This document shows, one piece after another, positions 52,854-59,203 of a DNA stretch of 64,000 nt. Under the pieces are notes generated by a model, which searched no databases, was not told the origin of the DNA, and saw only the letters and a list, made by a program, of their open reading frames with translations. A program made the translations under genes and the position numbers. The stretch is from a virus. Numbering within the stretch: the first letter of the stretch is position 1; each line of letters begins with the position of its first letter. The DNA lies in IMG/VR virus record IMGVR_UViG_3300028025_003274, positions 1-64,000 of that record, one strand, 5' to 3'.

Positions 52854-53559
52854 TAAACATAAACAGGTAATACTCCCGGAGTGTGACATTGCTATATTTG
52901 GTGGAGATTTATCCTCTGTGGGACACAGGCACGAAGTAGAAAGCTTTCTTAATTGGTATGGTAAGCAACACCAGTGTAAGCACAAGGTATTTATTGCTGG
53001 CAACCATGATAAATCATTTGATAAGAAATTCTTCCATAGCTTTGAAGATCATGACTTATTCAAACAAAATGAACATCTAGGTAAGCCTGGGTGGTTAGTA
53101 GACATGCTGGATAGAGCCAAGGCTGTATTACATATACACTATCTTGAGAATAGTTCTGTCATAATAGAAGGTATAAAGATATGGGGTAGTCCTATTACTC
53201 CAAGCTTTTATAAGCAGTACTGGGCCTTCAATGCCGATAGGAACGAAGATATCCAATCTTATTGGAATACTATACCCAAAGATGCTAACATCGTTGTAAC
53301 TCACGGACCAGTGCATGGCAAGCTAGATTTTATACCAGAGAGTAGCGAGTATGTAGGATGTATAGATCTTAAAGCTAAGATAGAGGAAATAAGCCCTATG
53401 ATGTTTGTTTGCGGTCATATACATTCAGGAAGAGGTATATTTAGGACAGATAAAACATTTTATGTCAACGCTTCTATAATGGATAATACCTATAACAAAC
53501 AAGGAGATCCCATGGTTTTTAATGTAGATGTGGATAACATGTCTATGGATTTTAGATAA
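52822..53559 (+). CDS. Calcineurin-like metallophosphoesterase
   Basis: The 245-residue protein has the metallophosphoesterase motifs in order: VFSDTHN (D-x-H), IFGGDLSS (GD), FIAGNHDKSF (GNHD), VVTHGPVHG and CGHIHSG (GHxH). A two-metal site that cleaves phosphodiesters or phosphomonoesters follows from this. Phage members include nucleases, cyclic nucleotide phosphodiesterases and Ap4A-type hydrolases; the substrate is not shown by the sequence. It is the last gene before the convergent minus-strand unit. Confidence 0.88.
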   Translation: MKVAVFSDTHNKHKQVILPECDIAIFGGDLSSVGHRHEVESFLNWYGKQHQCKHKVFIAGNHDKSFDKKFFHSFEDHDLFKQNEHLGKPGWLVDMLDRAKAVLHIHYLENSSVIIEGIKIWGSPITPSFYKQYWAFNADRNEDIQSYWNTIPKDANIVVTHGPVHGKLDFIPESSEYVGCIDLKAKIEEISPMMFVCGHIHSGRGIFRTDKTFYVNASIMDNTYNKQGDPMVFNVDVDNMSMDFR

Positions 53560-53592
53560 AATATCTGTACATTTGCTACAGATCTTTGAAAT

Positions 53593-53620
53593 AAAAAAAG
53601 GGCCGATGTAAATCGACCCT
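53593..53620 (-). terminator. Intrinsic terminator of the minus-strand holin-like gene
   Basis: On the minus strand a 9-position stem with one mismatch (AGGGTCGAT with ATCGGCCCT, loop TTAC) is followed by TTTTTTT. It lies 28-55 bases past the minus-strand stop. Confidence 0.75.
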
Positions 53621-53647
53621 AGTGTTTTAAAAATAAACTTGGTTATA

Positions 53648-53809
53648 CTACTTCTTTTTAGAAGCAATAGACCAACCAGCACCGACAAGTGTCATGATGC
53701 CTCCGAGTACTTCTTGGAATAATACGTCATCAACTAAACCTTTTGCAACGATAACGCCACCAACAAAGGTTAATGCATGTCTGATGAGTCCTAATACTTG
53801 ATCTTTCAT
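53648..53809 (-). CDS. Small holin-like protein (Pam3-gp28 type), the only minus-strand gene
   Basis: Translated from 53809 down to a TAG at 53648, this 53-residue protein begins MKDQVLGLIRHALTFVGG, has hydrophobic helices at about residues 10-25 and 34-48 (VLGGIMTLVGAGWSIAS) and ends in Lys residues. The RHALTFxGG ... TLVGAxWS pattern is that of the Pam3-gp28 family of putative phage holins. It has its own promoter motif and terminator, so it is expressed as a single unit, opposite to every other gene here. Confidence 0.75.
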   Translation of the reverse strand: MKDQVLGLIRHALTFVGGVIVAKGLVDDVLFQEVLGGIMTLVGAGWSIASKKK

Positions 53810-53854
53810 TTTGATTGATTTAAGTTTAAAAAAAATTCATAACATTTGATCACA

Positions 53855-53864
53855 TATAAATATC
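53855..53864 (-). promoter_or_regulatory. Phage-type promoter motif on the minus strand
   Basis: On the minus strand this reads GATATTTATA, 45 bases before the ATG of the minus-strand holin-like gene. The motif is inverted together with the gene, which argues that it is directional. Confidence 0.5.
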
Positions 53865-53879
53865 TGAAAAACCAAAATA

Positions 53880-54457
53880 ACAAGCCCGAAGGCCACGGGA
53901 TCGAAAACTCAGGAACGCCTCTCTAATTGCCTTGAGATAGTATCGACTAGGATTACGAAGCGCACCAATCCTCTAAATCGTTAGTTAGCGGTGTAAAGCA
54001 ACCCCCACTGGAGAATAGGATTGCAATTAAGGTTGATTGGGATAGGGTTGCAGGGTAATGCCTGACCTGACAGGTTAGAAATGCCAATCGTAAAAGCAGA
54101 TGTCCACGCACCCATCTTCTGCTTTCCTAAACTTTTGACACGCACGACAACTTGGAATGGTGCACGCTGAACAAGCTCTGTGAACGAACACGAAGAATAC
54201 CTCACGGTGCGTAGGTAAGTATCAAGTTCTTCTGACTGTGGGGAATAGACCCACTCTATAGTCGGGAGGCGTAATGAGGAATGGTTCCAAGTCCTTTAAA
54301 AAGGTTGCTTTACCGGTTCGATTCCGGCCCTGACTGCGAGGCCAAAGTAACTTAAAGAGAGGGCCAAATGGAGAATCTCGTAAACTATTCTTAGTTATGA
54401 CGAGTGCGACCGCCGGTAAAGATCTCAGCAAGTGACACACGGGGAGAGACCCGACCA
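53880..54457 (+). other. GC-rich untranslated region with strong hairpins, no identified RNA family
   Basis: No convincing gene lies between the holin promoter and tRNA-Leu; the long minus-strand frames here run across the tRNA and look spurious. The stretch is visibly richer in G and C than the rest. It holds a hairpin with AAAGCAGA (54094-54101) and TCTGCTTT (54118-54125), a GTGGG/CCCAC stem near 54237-54254 and a degenerate tRNA-like element at 54260-54336. I looked for signatures of RNase P RNA and of group I introns and did not find them. A structured RNA or eroded tRNA cluster is likely. Confidence 0.5.
54260..54336 (+). pseudogene. Degenerate tRNA-like element
   Basis: AGTCGGG (54260-54266) pairs with CCTGACT (54329-54335) as a 7-bp acceptor stem with one GU pair, followed by G. 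A T-arm-like CCGG-TTCGATT-CCGG precedes it. The total is 77 nt, tRNA-sized. The D arm does not pair and the central hairpin around CTTTAAAAAG has a C-A mismatch if a 7-nt loop (anticodon UAA) is forced. It shares acceptor sequence and the CTTTAAAAAG core with the 57231 element. Probably a decayed or unusual tRNA. Confidence 0.4.
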
Positions 54458-54542
54458 GCCTCGGTGGTGGAATTGGTAGACACGCAAGACTTAAAATCTT
54501 GTTCGCTGAAAGCGAGTACGGGTTCGATTCCCGTTTGAGGCA
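54458..54542 (+). tRNA. tRNA-Leu (UAA)
   Basis: The 85-nt tRNA has acceptor GCCTCGG/TTGAGGC with two GU pairs, anticodon stem CAAGA/TCTTG with loop CTTAAAA (anticodon UAA), a long variable arm TCGCT-GAAA-GCGA and T arm ACGGG-TTCGATT-CCCGT. Discriminator A at 54542 is right for Leu. CCA is not encoded. UUA is a frequent Leu codon in this AT-rich phage, which explains the gene. Confidence 0.95.
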
Positions 54543-54544
54543 CA

Positions 54545-54848
54545 GCTGTTGTTCTTTGACATATAAGGAGAAATAAATTATGGAAACATTATCATTCATT
54601 TTAGGGATAGCGTTTGTGGTAGTTATTGTAATTGCAATAGTTGCTGTTTATGCTTTCGTTAAGGTAAACAAAACAAGAAAAGAACTAGATGACACTCAAA
54701 GAGACGTATCTCATAACATAGAAGAAGTCTATAGGCACATAGGAGATCGTGCTGAAGAGATTATTCGTATGGTAGATTCACGTTGTGACAAATTAGAAAA
54801 CAAATTAATTAACAAAAAGTAAAATAAAATAAGTTAAAGAACAACAGC
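54545..54848 (+). repeat. 13-bp inverted repeat around a small gene between two tRNAs
   Basis: GCTGTTGTTCTTT (54545-54557) and AAAGAACAACAGC (54836-54848) are perfect reverse complements. They begin 2 bases after tRNA-Leu and end 4 bases before the CAU tRNA. In one transcript they would pair and loop out the gene at 54580, leaving a helix that an RNase III-like enzyme could cut to free both tRNAs. Confidence 0.75.
54580..54822 (+). CDS. Small membrane protein with coiled coil
   Basis: The 80-residue protein has one long hydrophobic helix (about residues 5-30, rich in Val and Ile) followed by a charged helix (TRKELDDTQRDVSHNIEEVY) and a Lys/Asn end. A clear Shine-Dalgarno AAGGAG lies 10 bases before the ATG, unusual in this window. 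It sits between two tRNA genes, inside the inverted repeat. No family is recognised. Confidence 0.6.
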   Translation: METLSFILGIAFVVVIVIAIVAVYAFVKVNKTRKELDDTQRDVSHNIEEVYRHIGDRAEEIIRMVDSRCDKLENKLINKK

Positions 54849-54852
54849 AAAA

Positions 54853-54926
54853 GGACTTATAGCTCAGTCGGTTAGAGCATCTGACTCATAATCAGAGGGT
54901 CCCTGGTTCAAGTCCAGGTGGGTCCA
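54853..54926 (+). tRNA. tRNA with CAU anticodon (Met, or Ile2 if lysidine-modified)
   Basis: The 74-nt tRNA has acceptor GGACTTA/TGGGTCC, D arm GCTC/GAGC, anticodon stem TCTGA/TCAGA with loop CTCATAA (anticodon CAU) and T arm CCTGG-TTCAAGT-CCAGG, then discriminator A. It is not an initiator type. CAU tRNAs read AUG, or AUA after lysidine modification by host TilS. The T arm resembles bacterial Ile2 tRNAs, and AUA codons are common here, so Ile2 is quite possible. Confidence 0.92.
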
Positions 54927-54948
54927 CAAACTTTAAAAACAAACAGTT

Positions 54949-55119
54949 ATGACAGCACAAGCACTAACAATGACAATCGCATGGGTATTATTAATCGCAT
55001 CATGGATTATCCCATTTGCATTTAAAACAAAAGCAAACTCAAGAGTTATAGGGATTATTATATCTGCTATATCTTGTGGCATGTTTTTATCTTCTTGGAT
55101 CTTCACAATTTTTAAATAA
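54949..55119 (+). CDS. Small two-helix membrane protein
   Basis: This 56-residue gene lies between the CAU tRNA and the 55125 gene. It has two hydrophobic helices (about residues 7-25, MTIAWVLLIASWIIPFAF, and 33-55, VIGIIISAISCGMFLSSW) joined by KTKANSR. It starts in the acagttATG context. It may be another holin-like or membrane-stress protein. Confidence 0.6.
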   Translation: MTAQALTMTIAWVLLIASWIIPFAFKTKANSRVIGIIISAISCGMFLSSWIFTIFK

Positions 55120-55124
55120 CAATT

Positions 55125-55349
55125 ATGAAAGCAATATTAGAATTTAACTTACCAGATGATGATAGCGAGTTTACTTTTGCAACCAAAGGTTCAAAGTATT
55201 ATGTAGCTCTTTGGGATATAGACCAATGGCTCAGAGCTAGAATTAAGTATGACGATACTGTAACCGGAGAACAGTATGAGGCATATGAAAAGACTAGAGA
55301 GGAGTTAAGAGACATAATGTCCAGCCGGGGTGTTAGCTTTGACGATTAA
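55125..55349 (+). CDS. Small conserved-type phage protein
   Basis: The 74-residue protein has the layout of short phage proteins with MKAILEFNLPDDDSEFTFAT at the start and WDIDQWLRARIKYDD in the middle, found near replication or nucleotide genes in many phages. No catalytic site is visible. Confidence 0.65.
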   Translation: MKAILEFNLPDDDSEFTFATKGSKYYVALWDIDQWLRARIKYDDTVTGEQYEAYEKTREELRDIMSSRGVSFDD

Positions 55350-55358
55350 AAAATACAA

Positions 55359-55982
55359 ATGAAAAACAGTAAGTTCTATGTAAAAACTCCTTTCAAAGAA
55401 AGACTGATTGACTTTATGAAAGGGTTATTGTTTTGGAAAGGCAGGAAAAAAGGCATGATCCATACTAGAGATATTAAGTGGGACGACATCCGTGCTGTGT
55501 TCTTTCCTAAAGACTTCTACGAGAAGTACAAATACTTAGGATCTGTACCATGGAAGGAAGATGGGGATATCTTTAAGGCTATGGAACCTTTAGTTATATT
55601 CATGGACCACAAGGCAAAACCATGGTGGTGTCCAAGATGGTTCTTAAGATTCTTACATTTGTTTGGTTCTGATAATTCCATTGTAAGAGTTAGGAACAGA
55701 GTTTTATCTAACTTGCTACAAAGAATAACTAAAGGCTATTTAATCTTTGATTATAAAACAAAGTGGCATGATTACGATCTTAGAATCAGTGTACATGGCA
55801 CTAGTCAGATGCAGGACCTGTCTGACGCAATAGAACGTAAATTCTACGATGATGGACTTAGGGTAGATTTGTATGAACAAATCCTAGGACTAGACCCCCA
55901 TACAAAGTATAGCTCAGGACATCTACCATCAGATTTAAGAAAAGAACTTGATAGGTTAGAAGATATTAACGAAGAAAATTAA
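55359..55982 (+). CDS. Unknown basic protein
   Basis: The 207-residue protein is basic and aromatic-rich, with FMKGLLFWKGRKKG near residue 20 and KPWWCPRWFLRFLHLFG near 88-104. It has no membrane helix long enough to span. It lies 7 bases before the RNA ligase gene and may work with it. No family is recognised. Confidence 0.5.
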   Translation: MKNSKFYVKTPFKERLIDFMKGLLFWKGRKKGMIHTRDIKWDDIRAVFFPKDFYEKYKYLGSVPWKEDGDIFKAMEPLVIFMDHKAKPWWCPRWFLRFLHLFGSDNSIVRVRNRVLSNLLQRITKGYLIFDYKTKWHDYDLRISVHGTSQMQDLSDAIERKFYDDGLRVDLYEQILGLDPHTKYSSGHLPSDLRKELDRLEDINEEN

Positions 55983-55988
55983 AACAAT

Positions 55989-57122
55989 ATGCAGAATCAA
56001 AACTCAGTATGTTACGTAGCCAGAATAAATGAAATCAAACCAATCGAAGGGGCAGACAAGATTGAACTAGCTGTTGTAGGTGGATGGAATTGTATTATTC
56101 AAAAAGGCCAATATGCAGAAGGAGGCTTAGTAGTTGTAGCGACTACTGACGCTGTTATACCTCAGGAACTATCTGATGCCATGAATGTAACCAGTTACTT
56201 ACGTAAAGGCCAGAGAGTCAGAACTGTGAAACTAAAAGGAGTATACTCAGAATGTTTAATTATTCCATTTAGTATGACAGTGGGAAGGACTAAGGTTGTC
56301 AAGACTTGGAAAGAAGGAGATGATCTAATGGAAGCAATGGGCGTGTTCAAATATGAACCTCCAGTTAAAACAATATCATTAGGCGGTGGTAGGAAGATAA
56401 AGTACAAAGACAATCCTAACTTTGGTGTTTACTACAAGTTTCCAAACATTAAGAACGTGCCTGATATGTTCACTGGAAGTGATCTTGTAGAGATTACAAG
56501 AAAGATACATGGCACCAATGCCAGATACGGTATTGTAAAAAAGAATAAGCTTTCTATTTGGGATAAGATAAAAAGATTCTTTGGAGATCGTTGGGTAGGG
56601 TATGAGTTTGTTGTAGGCTCACACAACGTGGAGAAAGGATCTGATTCACAAGGATACTACGATACTAATGTATGGTATGAGATTGCAGAGAAGTATAACC
56701 TAAAAGAGAAAATGTGGAACATAGCTAAGACTAGAGGTGTGGATGATATTGGTTCTGGAATGGTGTTATATGGAGAAATATACGGAGCTGGCATTCAGAA
56801 AGGGTATGACTATGGGCTTAGTGAGATTAAGTTTGTTGGGTTTGATGTTATGATCAATGGTAAATATGTAGACACCCAAAAAGCTAAATACATTATAGAA
56901 GCGCACTTTAGAGTACCATATGTGCCTATTCTATACGTAGGATTCTGGTCTAAGGAAACCCAGGATTCATATGTGATTGATAATTTTATCGAGGGTACTA
57001 AAGTGCCTCATGAAGGAGTTGTTGTGAAGGAAGTATCAGGAGACAGAAGAAAGATTGCTAAGGTTATTAATCCAGCATATCTTATCTTTGGGGAGAAGCA
57101 TGATATTGGTGACTCTCATTAA
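55989..57122 (+). CDS. RNA ligase with N-terminal OB-like domain (Rnl5/DraRnl-like)
   Basis: The 377-residue protein has an N-terminal OB-like part (CYVARINEIKPIEGADKIEL) and a ligase core: the nucleotidyl Lys172 in ITRKIHGTNARYG (KxxG), VLYGEIYGAGIQ, IKFVGFDVMINGKYV and EGVVVKE. A final VINPAYLI closes motif V. This order fits the Rnl5 family (Deinococcus DraRnl type), which seals 3'-OH/5'-PO4 nicks in RNA. In phages such ligases repair tRNAs cut by host anticodon nucleases. A tRNA-like gene lies 108 bases downstream. Confidence 0.85.
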   Translation: MQNQNSVCYVARINEIKPIEGADKIELAVVGGWNCIIQKGQYAEGGLVVVATTDAVIPQELSDAMNVTSYLRKGQRVRTVKLKGVYSECLIIPFSMTVGRTKVVKTWKEGDDLMEAMGVFKYEPPVKTISLGGGRKIKYKDNPNFGVYYKFPNIKNVPDMFTGSDLVEITRKIHGTNARYGIVKKNKLSIWDKIKRFFGDRWVGYEFVVGSHNVEKGSDSQGYYDTNVWYEIAEKYNLKEKMWNIAKTRGVDDIGSGMVLYGEIYGAGIQKGYDYGLSEIKFVGFDVMINGKYVDTQKAKYIIEAHFRVPYVPILYVGFWSKETQDSYVIDNFIEGTKVPHEGVVVKEVSGDRRKIAKVINPAYLIFGEKHDIGDSH

Positions 57123-57230
57123 AAGTATATTTAAACGCATACTGGTTTTTGATACCGCTTTACCGTTAGGAATGGGTATACCCCAGAACAGAATACAAAG
57201 TGGTATGACAGCTCGGAAAGACGAGCAAAT

Positions 57231-57333
57231 AGTCAGGTGGCGGAATTGGTAGACGCATAGGTTGAAATAGGATTTGCTTTAAAAAGCTACCTAACTCATT
57301 AAGGGTGTACAGGTTCGAGTCCTGTCCTGACTG
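57231..57333 (+). tRNA. Leu/Ser-type tRNA-like gene with 26-nt anticodon loop
   Basis: AGTCAGG (57231-57237) and CCTGACT (57326-57332) form a perfect 7-bp acceptor stem, with G at 57333. The D arm GCG/CGC has the Leu-type GGAATTGGTAGA loop and the T arm ACAGG-TTCGAGT-CCTGT is perfect. A class II variable arm ACTC-ATTAA-GGGT is present. The anticodon stem TAGGT/ACCTA closes a loop of 26 nt instead of 7, a surplus of 19. The surplus holds a hairpin-like GCTTTAAAAAGC and a near-repeat of ATAGGTT/ATAGGATT. A short intron, a damaged tRNA and a decoy are all possible. The G discriminator is unusual for Leu. Confidence 0.6.
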
Positions 57334-57348
57334 CAAAAATAAAAGTAT

Positions 57349-57564
57349 ATGAGTCCATTAGAGTTAGCAACTAAAATCTATAACCATGTTACTGGTCTTA
57401 ATAGAAGCAGAGAACAGTGGGATGAATGGGATGATAAACGAGAGATTGAATTTATTAAAAATCTAATTGTTGATAACGAACATAAACCAGTAAGAGAACA
57501 TAAACGTTTTACCGATGAATGGGGTAAGAGTGATTGGAGAGACACTGGTGAAATGAAAGGATAA
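57349..57564 (+). CDS. Small unknown protein
   Basis: The 71-residue protein is charged and Trp-rich (EQWDEWDDKREIEF; TDEWGKSDWRDTG). No family is recognised. Confidence 0.5.
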   Translation: MSPLELATKIYNHVTGLNRSREQWDEWDDKREIEFIKNLIVDNEHKPVREHKRFTDEWGKSDWRDTGEMKG

Positions 57565-57576
57565 AAAAATAATATT

Positions 57577-57774
57577 ATGGACGAACAAGAATTTCTAGAC
57601 ACCCTAATTAATCTACCCGAAGAGGAAGCAACAAACAAAGCAAATGAGAACGGATATCACGTGAGAATTACTCAGAGAGATGATAGAGTGTATATGATAA
57701 CGTGTGATTTCACACTCAATAGAATTAATTTTCATATTGAAAATGGACTCGTAACAAAAGCAACAACTGGATAG
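57577..57774 (+). CDS. Small unknown protein
   Basis: The 65-residue acidic protein (MDEQEFLDTLINLPEEEA; RVYMITCDFTLNRINFHIEN) has an alpha/beta plan like short regulator or inhibitor proteins. No family is recognised. Confidence 0.5.
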   Translation: MDEQEFLDTLINLPEEEATNKANENGYHVRITQRDDRVYMITCDFTLNRINFHIENGLVTKATTG

Positions 57775-57777
57775 ATT

Positions 57778-58047
57778 ATGAAAACATACAGAAAAATAGC
57801 AACAGTACAAGCTAAACTATTTGAAGAAGGAGATGAAGACGGATTTATACATCCTCAAGGGTTTATGGGAATGTTGGAAGATGCACACTGGGGGATAAAA
57901 TCAACACCCATTCCATTTGTTAAGACGTTGGAAAACGATCATCACAAAGGAGAATTTGGTAAGCATTATATATGTGAAGGTGTTAAAGGAGAGAGGTGGC
58001 TTGTAGAAAAGGAAATATTTGAATCAACATACGAAGAAGTAAAATAA
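57778..58047 (+). CDS. Small unknown protein
   Basis: The 89-residue protein starts with KTYRKIATVQAKLFEEGDED, a short-strand pattern seen in small phage proteins with a PGDY-like site, and contains HHKGEFGKHYICEG. Function is unknown. Confidence 0.5.
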   Translation: MKTYRKIATVQAKLFEEGDEDGFIHPQGFMGMLEDAHWGIKSTPIPFVKTLENDHHKGEFGKHYICEGVKGERWLVEKEIFESTYEEVK

Positions 58048-58055
58048 AAACAGTT

Positions 58056-58331
58056 ATGAAAGAATACCAAATTATAAGGAAACAGTATATAGATGATCAG
58101 GGTAGAGAAGGTACTCCGTATTATGTAGTAAAATATAAGGTCCCATTTCTATGGTTTTGGAGGAGATGGAAATGGGTTAAACACGAAGTGTGTTATATGG
58201 ATTGTTACAGAACTATAACTGAGTTTGATACTTTGGCGAAAGCACAATTATTCGTGAATAAGTTTATATGTGGCGGAGAAATTCGTGATGGTTTTAAAAA
58301 GGAAATAGTTGAACATAAAGCTTGTAATTAA
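58056..58331 (+). CDS. Small unknown basic protein
   Basis: The 91-residue protein is basic and Trp-rich (FLWFWRRWKWVKHEVC) and starts in the acagttATG context. It has no membrane helix of full length. No family is recognised. Confidence 0.5.
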   Translation: MKEYQIIRKQYIDDQGREGTPYYVVKYKVPFLWFWRRWKWVKHEVCYMDCYRTITEFDTLAKAQLFVNKFICGGEIRDGFKKEIVEHKACN

Positions 58332-58337
58332 AATAAT

Positions 58338-58499
58338 ATGAAAACATTTGGACTATTTATGCTTTTAATGCTAGTGTGGATACTAGCTACATTTAATATA
58401 TTTAAAGGAGTTGGAGATCGTGAAATTCAACTAATGACTCTATCAGTACTAATGGCGTATATATCTTATAAATTAATTAAAGACGAATCAAAAAACTAA
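58338..58499 (+). CDS. Small two-helix membrane protein
   Basis: This 53-residue gene fills the gap before 58503. It has hydrophobic helices at about residues 4-21 (FGLFMLLMLVWILATFN) and 31-46 (LMTLSVLMAYISYKLI) and a short charged end. It is similar in plan to the gene at 54949. Confidence 0.6.
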   Translation: MKTFGLFMLLMLVWILATFNIFKGVGDREIQLMTLSVLMAYISYKLIKDESKN

Positions 58500-58502
58500 A
58501 TC

Positions 58503-58772
58503 ATGGAAAACAATCGTAGATCATTTTTTAAAGGACTAGCAGCATTCGCTAGCGGAGTAGTAGCAGCTAAAGTATCTGCTTATGTACCAAAGAAAGAAGA
58601 ACCAAAAGAAGAGCCGATGGTAACTAGCCATGTTACTATTGTGCACGAAGGAGTAGAATACCATCCGCTTATTGTAAAGAAGACAGATGAAGATAAAATG
58701 ATACCCCAACAACCAAAAAATCAATTCGACATAGTAGGATTCAAAGCAACACTCAGAAAAGCAAACGTATGA
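58503..58772 (+). CDS. Small protein with twin-arginine-like signal
   Basis: The 89-residue protein begins MENNRRSFFKGLAAFASG, a close match to the Tat signal (RRxFFK) followed by a mild hydrophobic stretch and an AKVSA cleavage-like site (about residue 25). The mature part is Lys/Glu/Pro-rich. Tat export of a phage protein would be unusual and would place it in the periplasm folded. It overlaps the next gene by ATGA. Confidence 0.6.
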   Translation: MENNRRSFFKGLAAFASGVVAAKVSAYVPKKEEPKEEPMVTSHVTIVHEGVEYHPLIVKKTDEDKMIPQQPKNQFDIVGFKATLRKANV

Positions 58773-59203
58773 GCCTAGAACCAATTCATAAGTTTAACGG
58801 GGGTAGAGGGGCAACCCTCTGCCACTCCTGCAGAGTAATCATATCTGAAGGGTTTACAGACTATCTATACTGTCAGGAGTGCGATCCTGTGTACTACAAA
58901 GCAAAGCAGGAAGAAGAGCTGGAGGTTGATTATGATGATGAGTCAAAGTACAGATTGTATAGATCGGACGGATTACAGAAAAGGGGACACAATGTTATGT
59001 GGATAGAGTGGAATGAAGATCGTACATTTAAAGCCGTCCATAAAGATCCGGCTGTAGGCAGGAGTCTTATTTTAGATGGGAATAGATTTACTTACACCTG
59101 GTTGACAACTCCTGTAAAAGAAATTTTGGAGCAGAAAGAAAATTTCATTAGCTTTACAACAGAGAATAGCCAGTATAAACTGTACACGTATGAACAACAT
59201 TGA
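58769..59203 (+). CDS. Zinc-ribbon protein before thymidylate synthase
   Basis: The 144-residue protein has CHSCRVIISEGFTDYLYCQEC near residues 18-38, two CxxC pairs forming a zinc ribbon. The rest is acidic, then beta-rich. It overlaps thyA by 14 bases, so the two are coupled. Function is unknown. Confidence 0.55.
   Translation: MSLEPIHKFNGGRGATLCHSCRVIISEGFTDYLYCQECDPVYYKAKQEEELEVDYDDESKYRLYRSDGLQKRGHNVMWIEWNEDRTFKAVHKDPAVGRSLILDGNRFTYTWLTTPVKEILEQKENFISFTTENSQYKLYTYEQH

Noticed and set aside
53880-54340. RNase P RNA or a group I intron in the GC-rich stretch
   Set aside because: The GAGGAAAGTC and ACAGAA boxes of RNase P RNA and the P, Q, R and S elements of group I introns were not found in order.
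53981-54599. Minus-strand frames of 74 and 125 codons across the GC-rich stretch
   Set aside because: The longer one runs through tRNA-Leu and into the start of the next gene. Composition and lack of a start context suggest chance frames in untranslated DNA.
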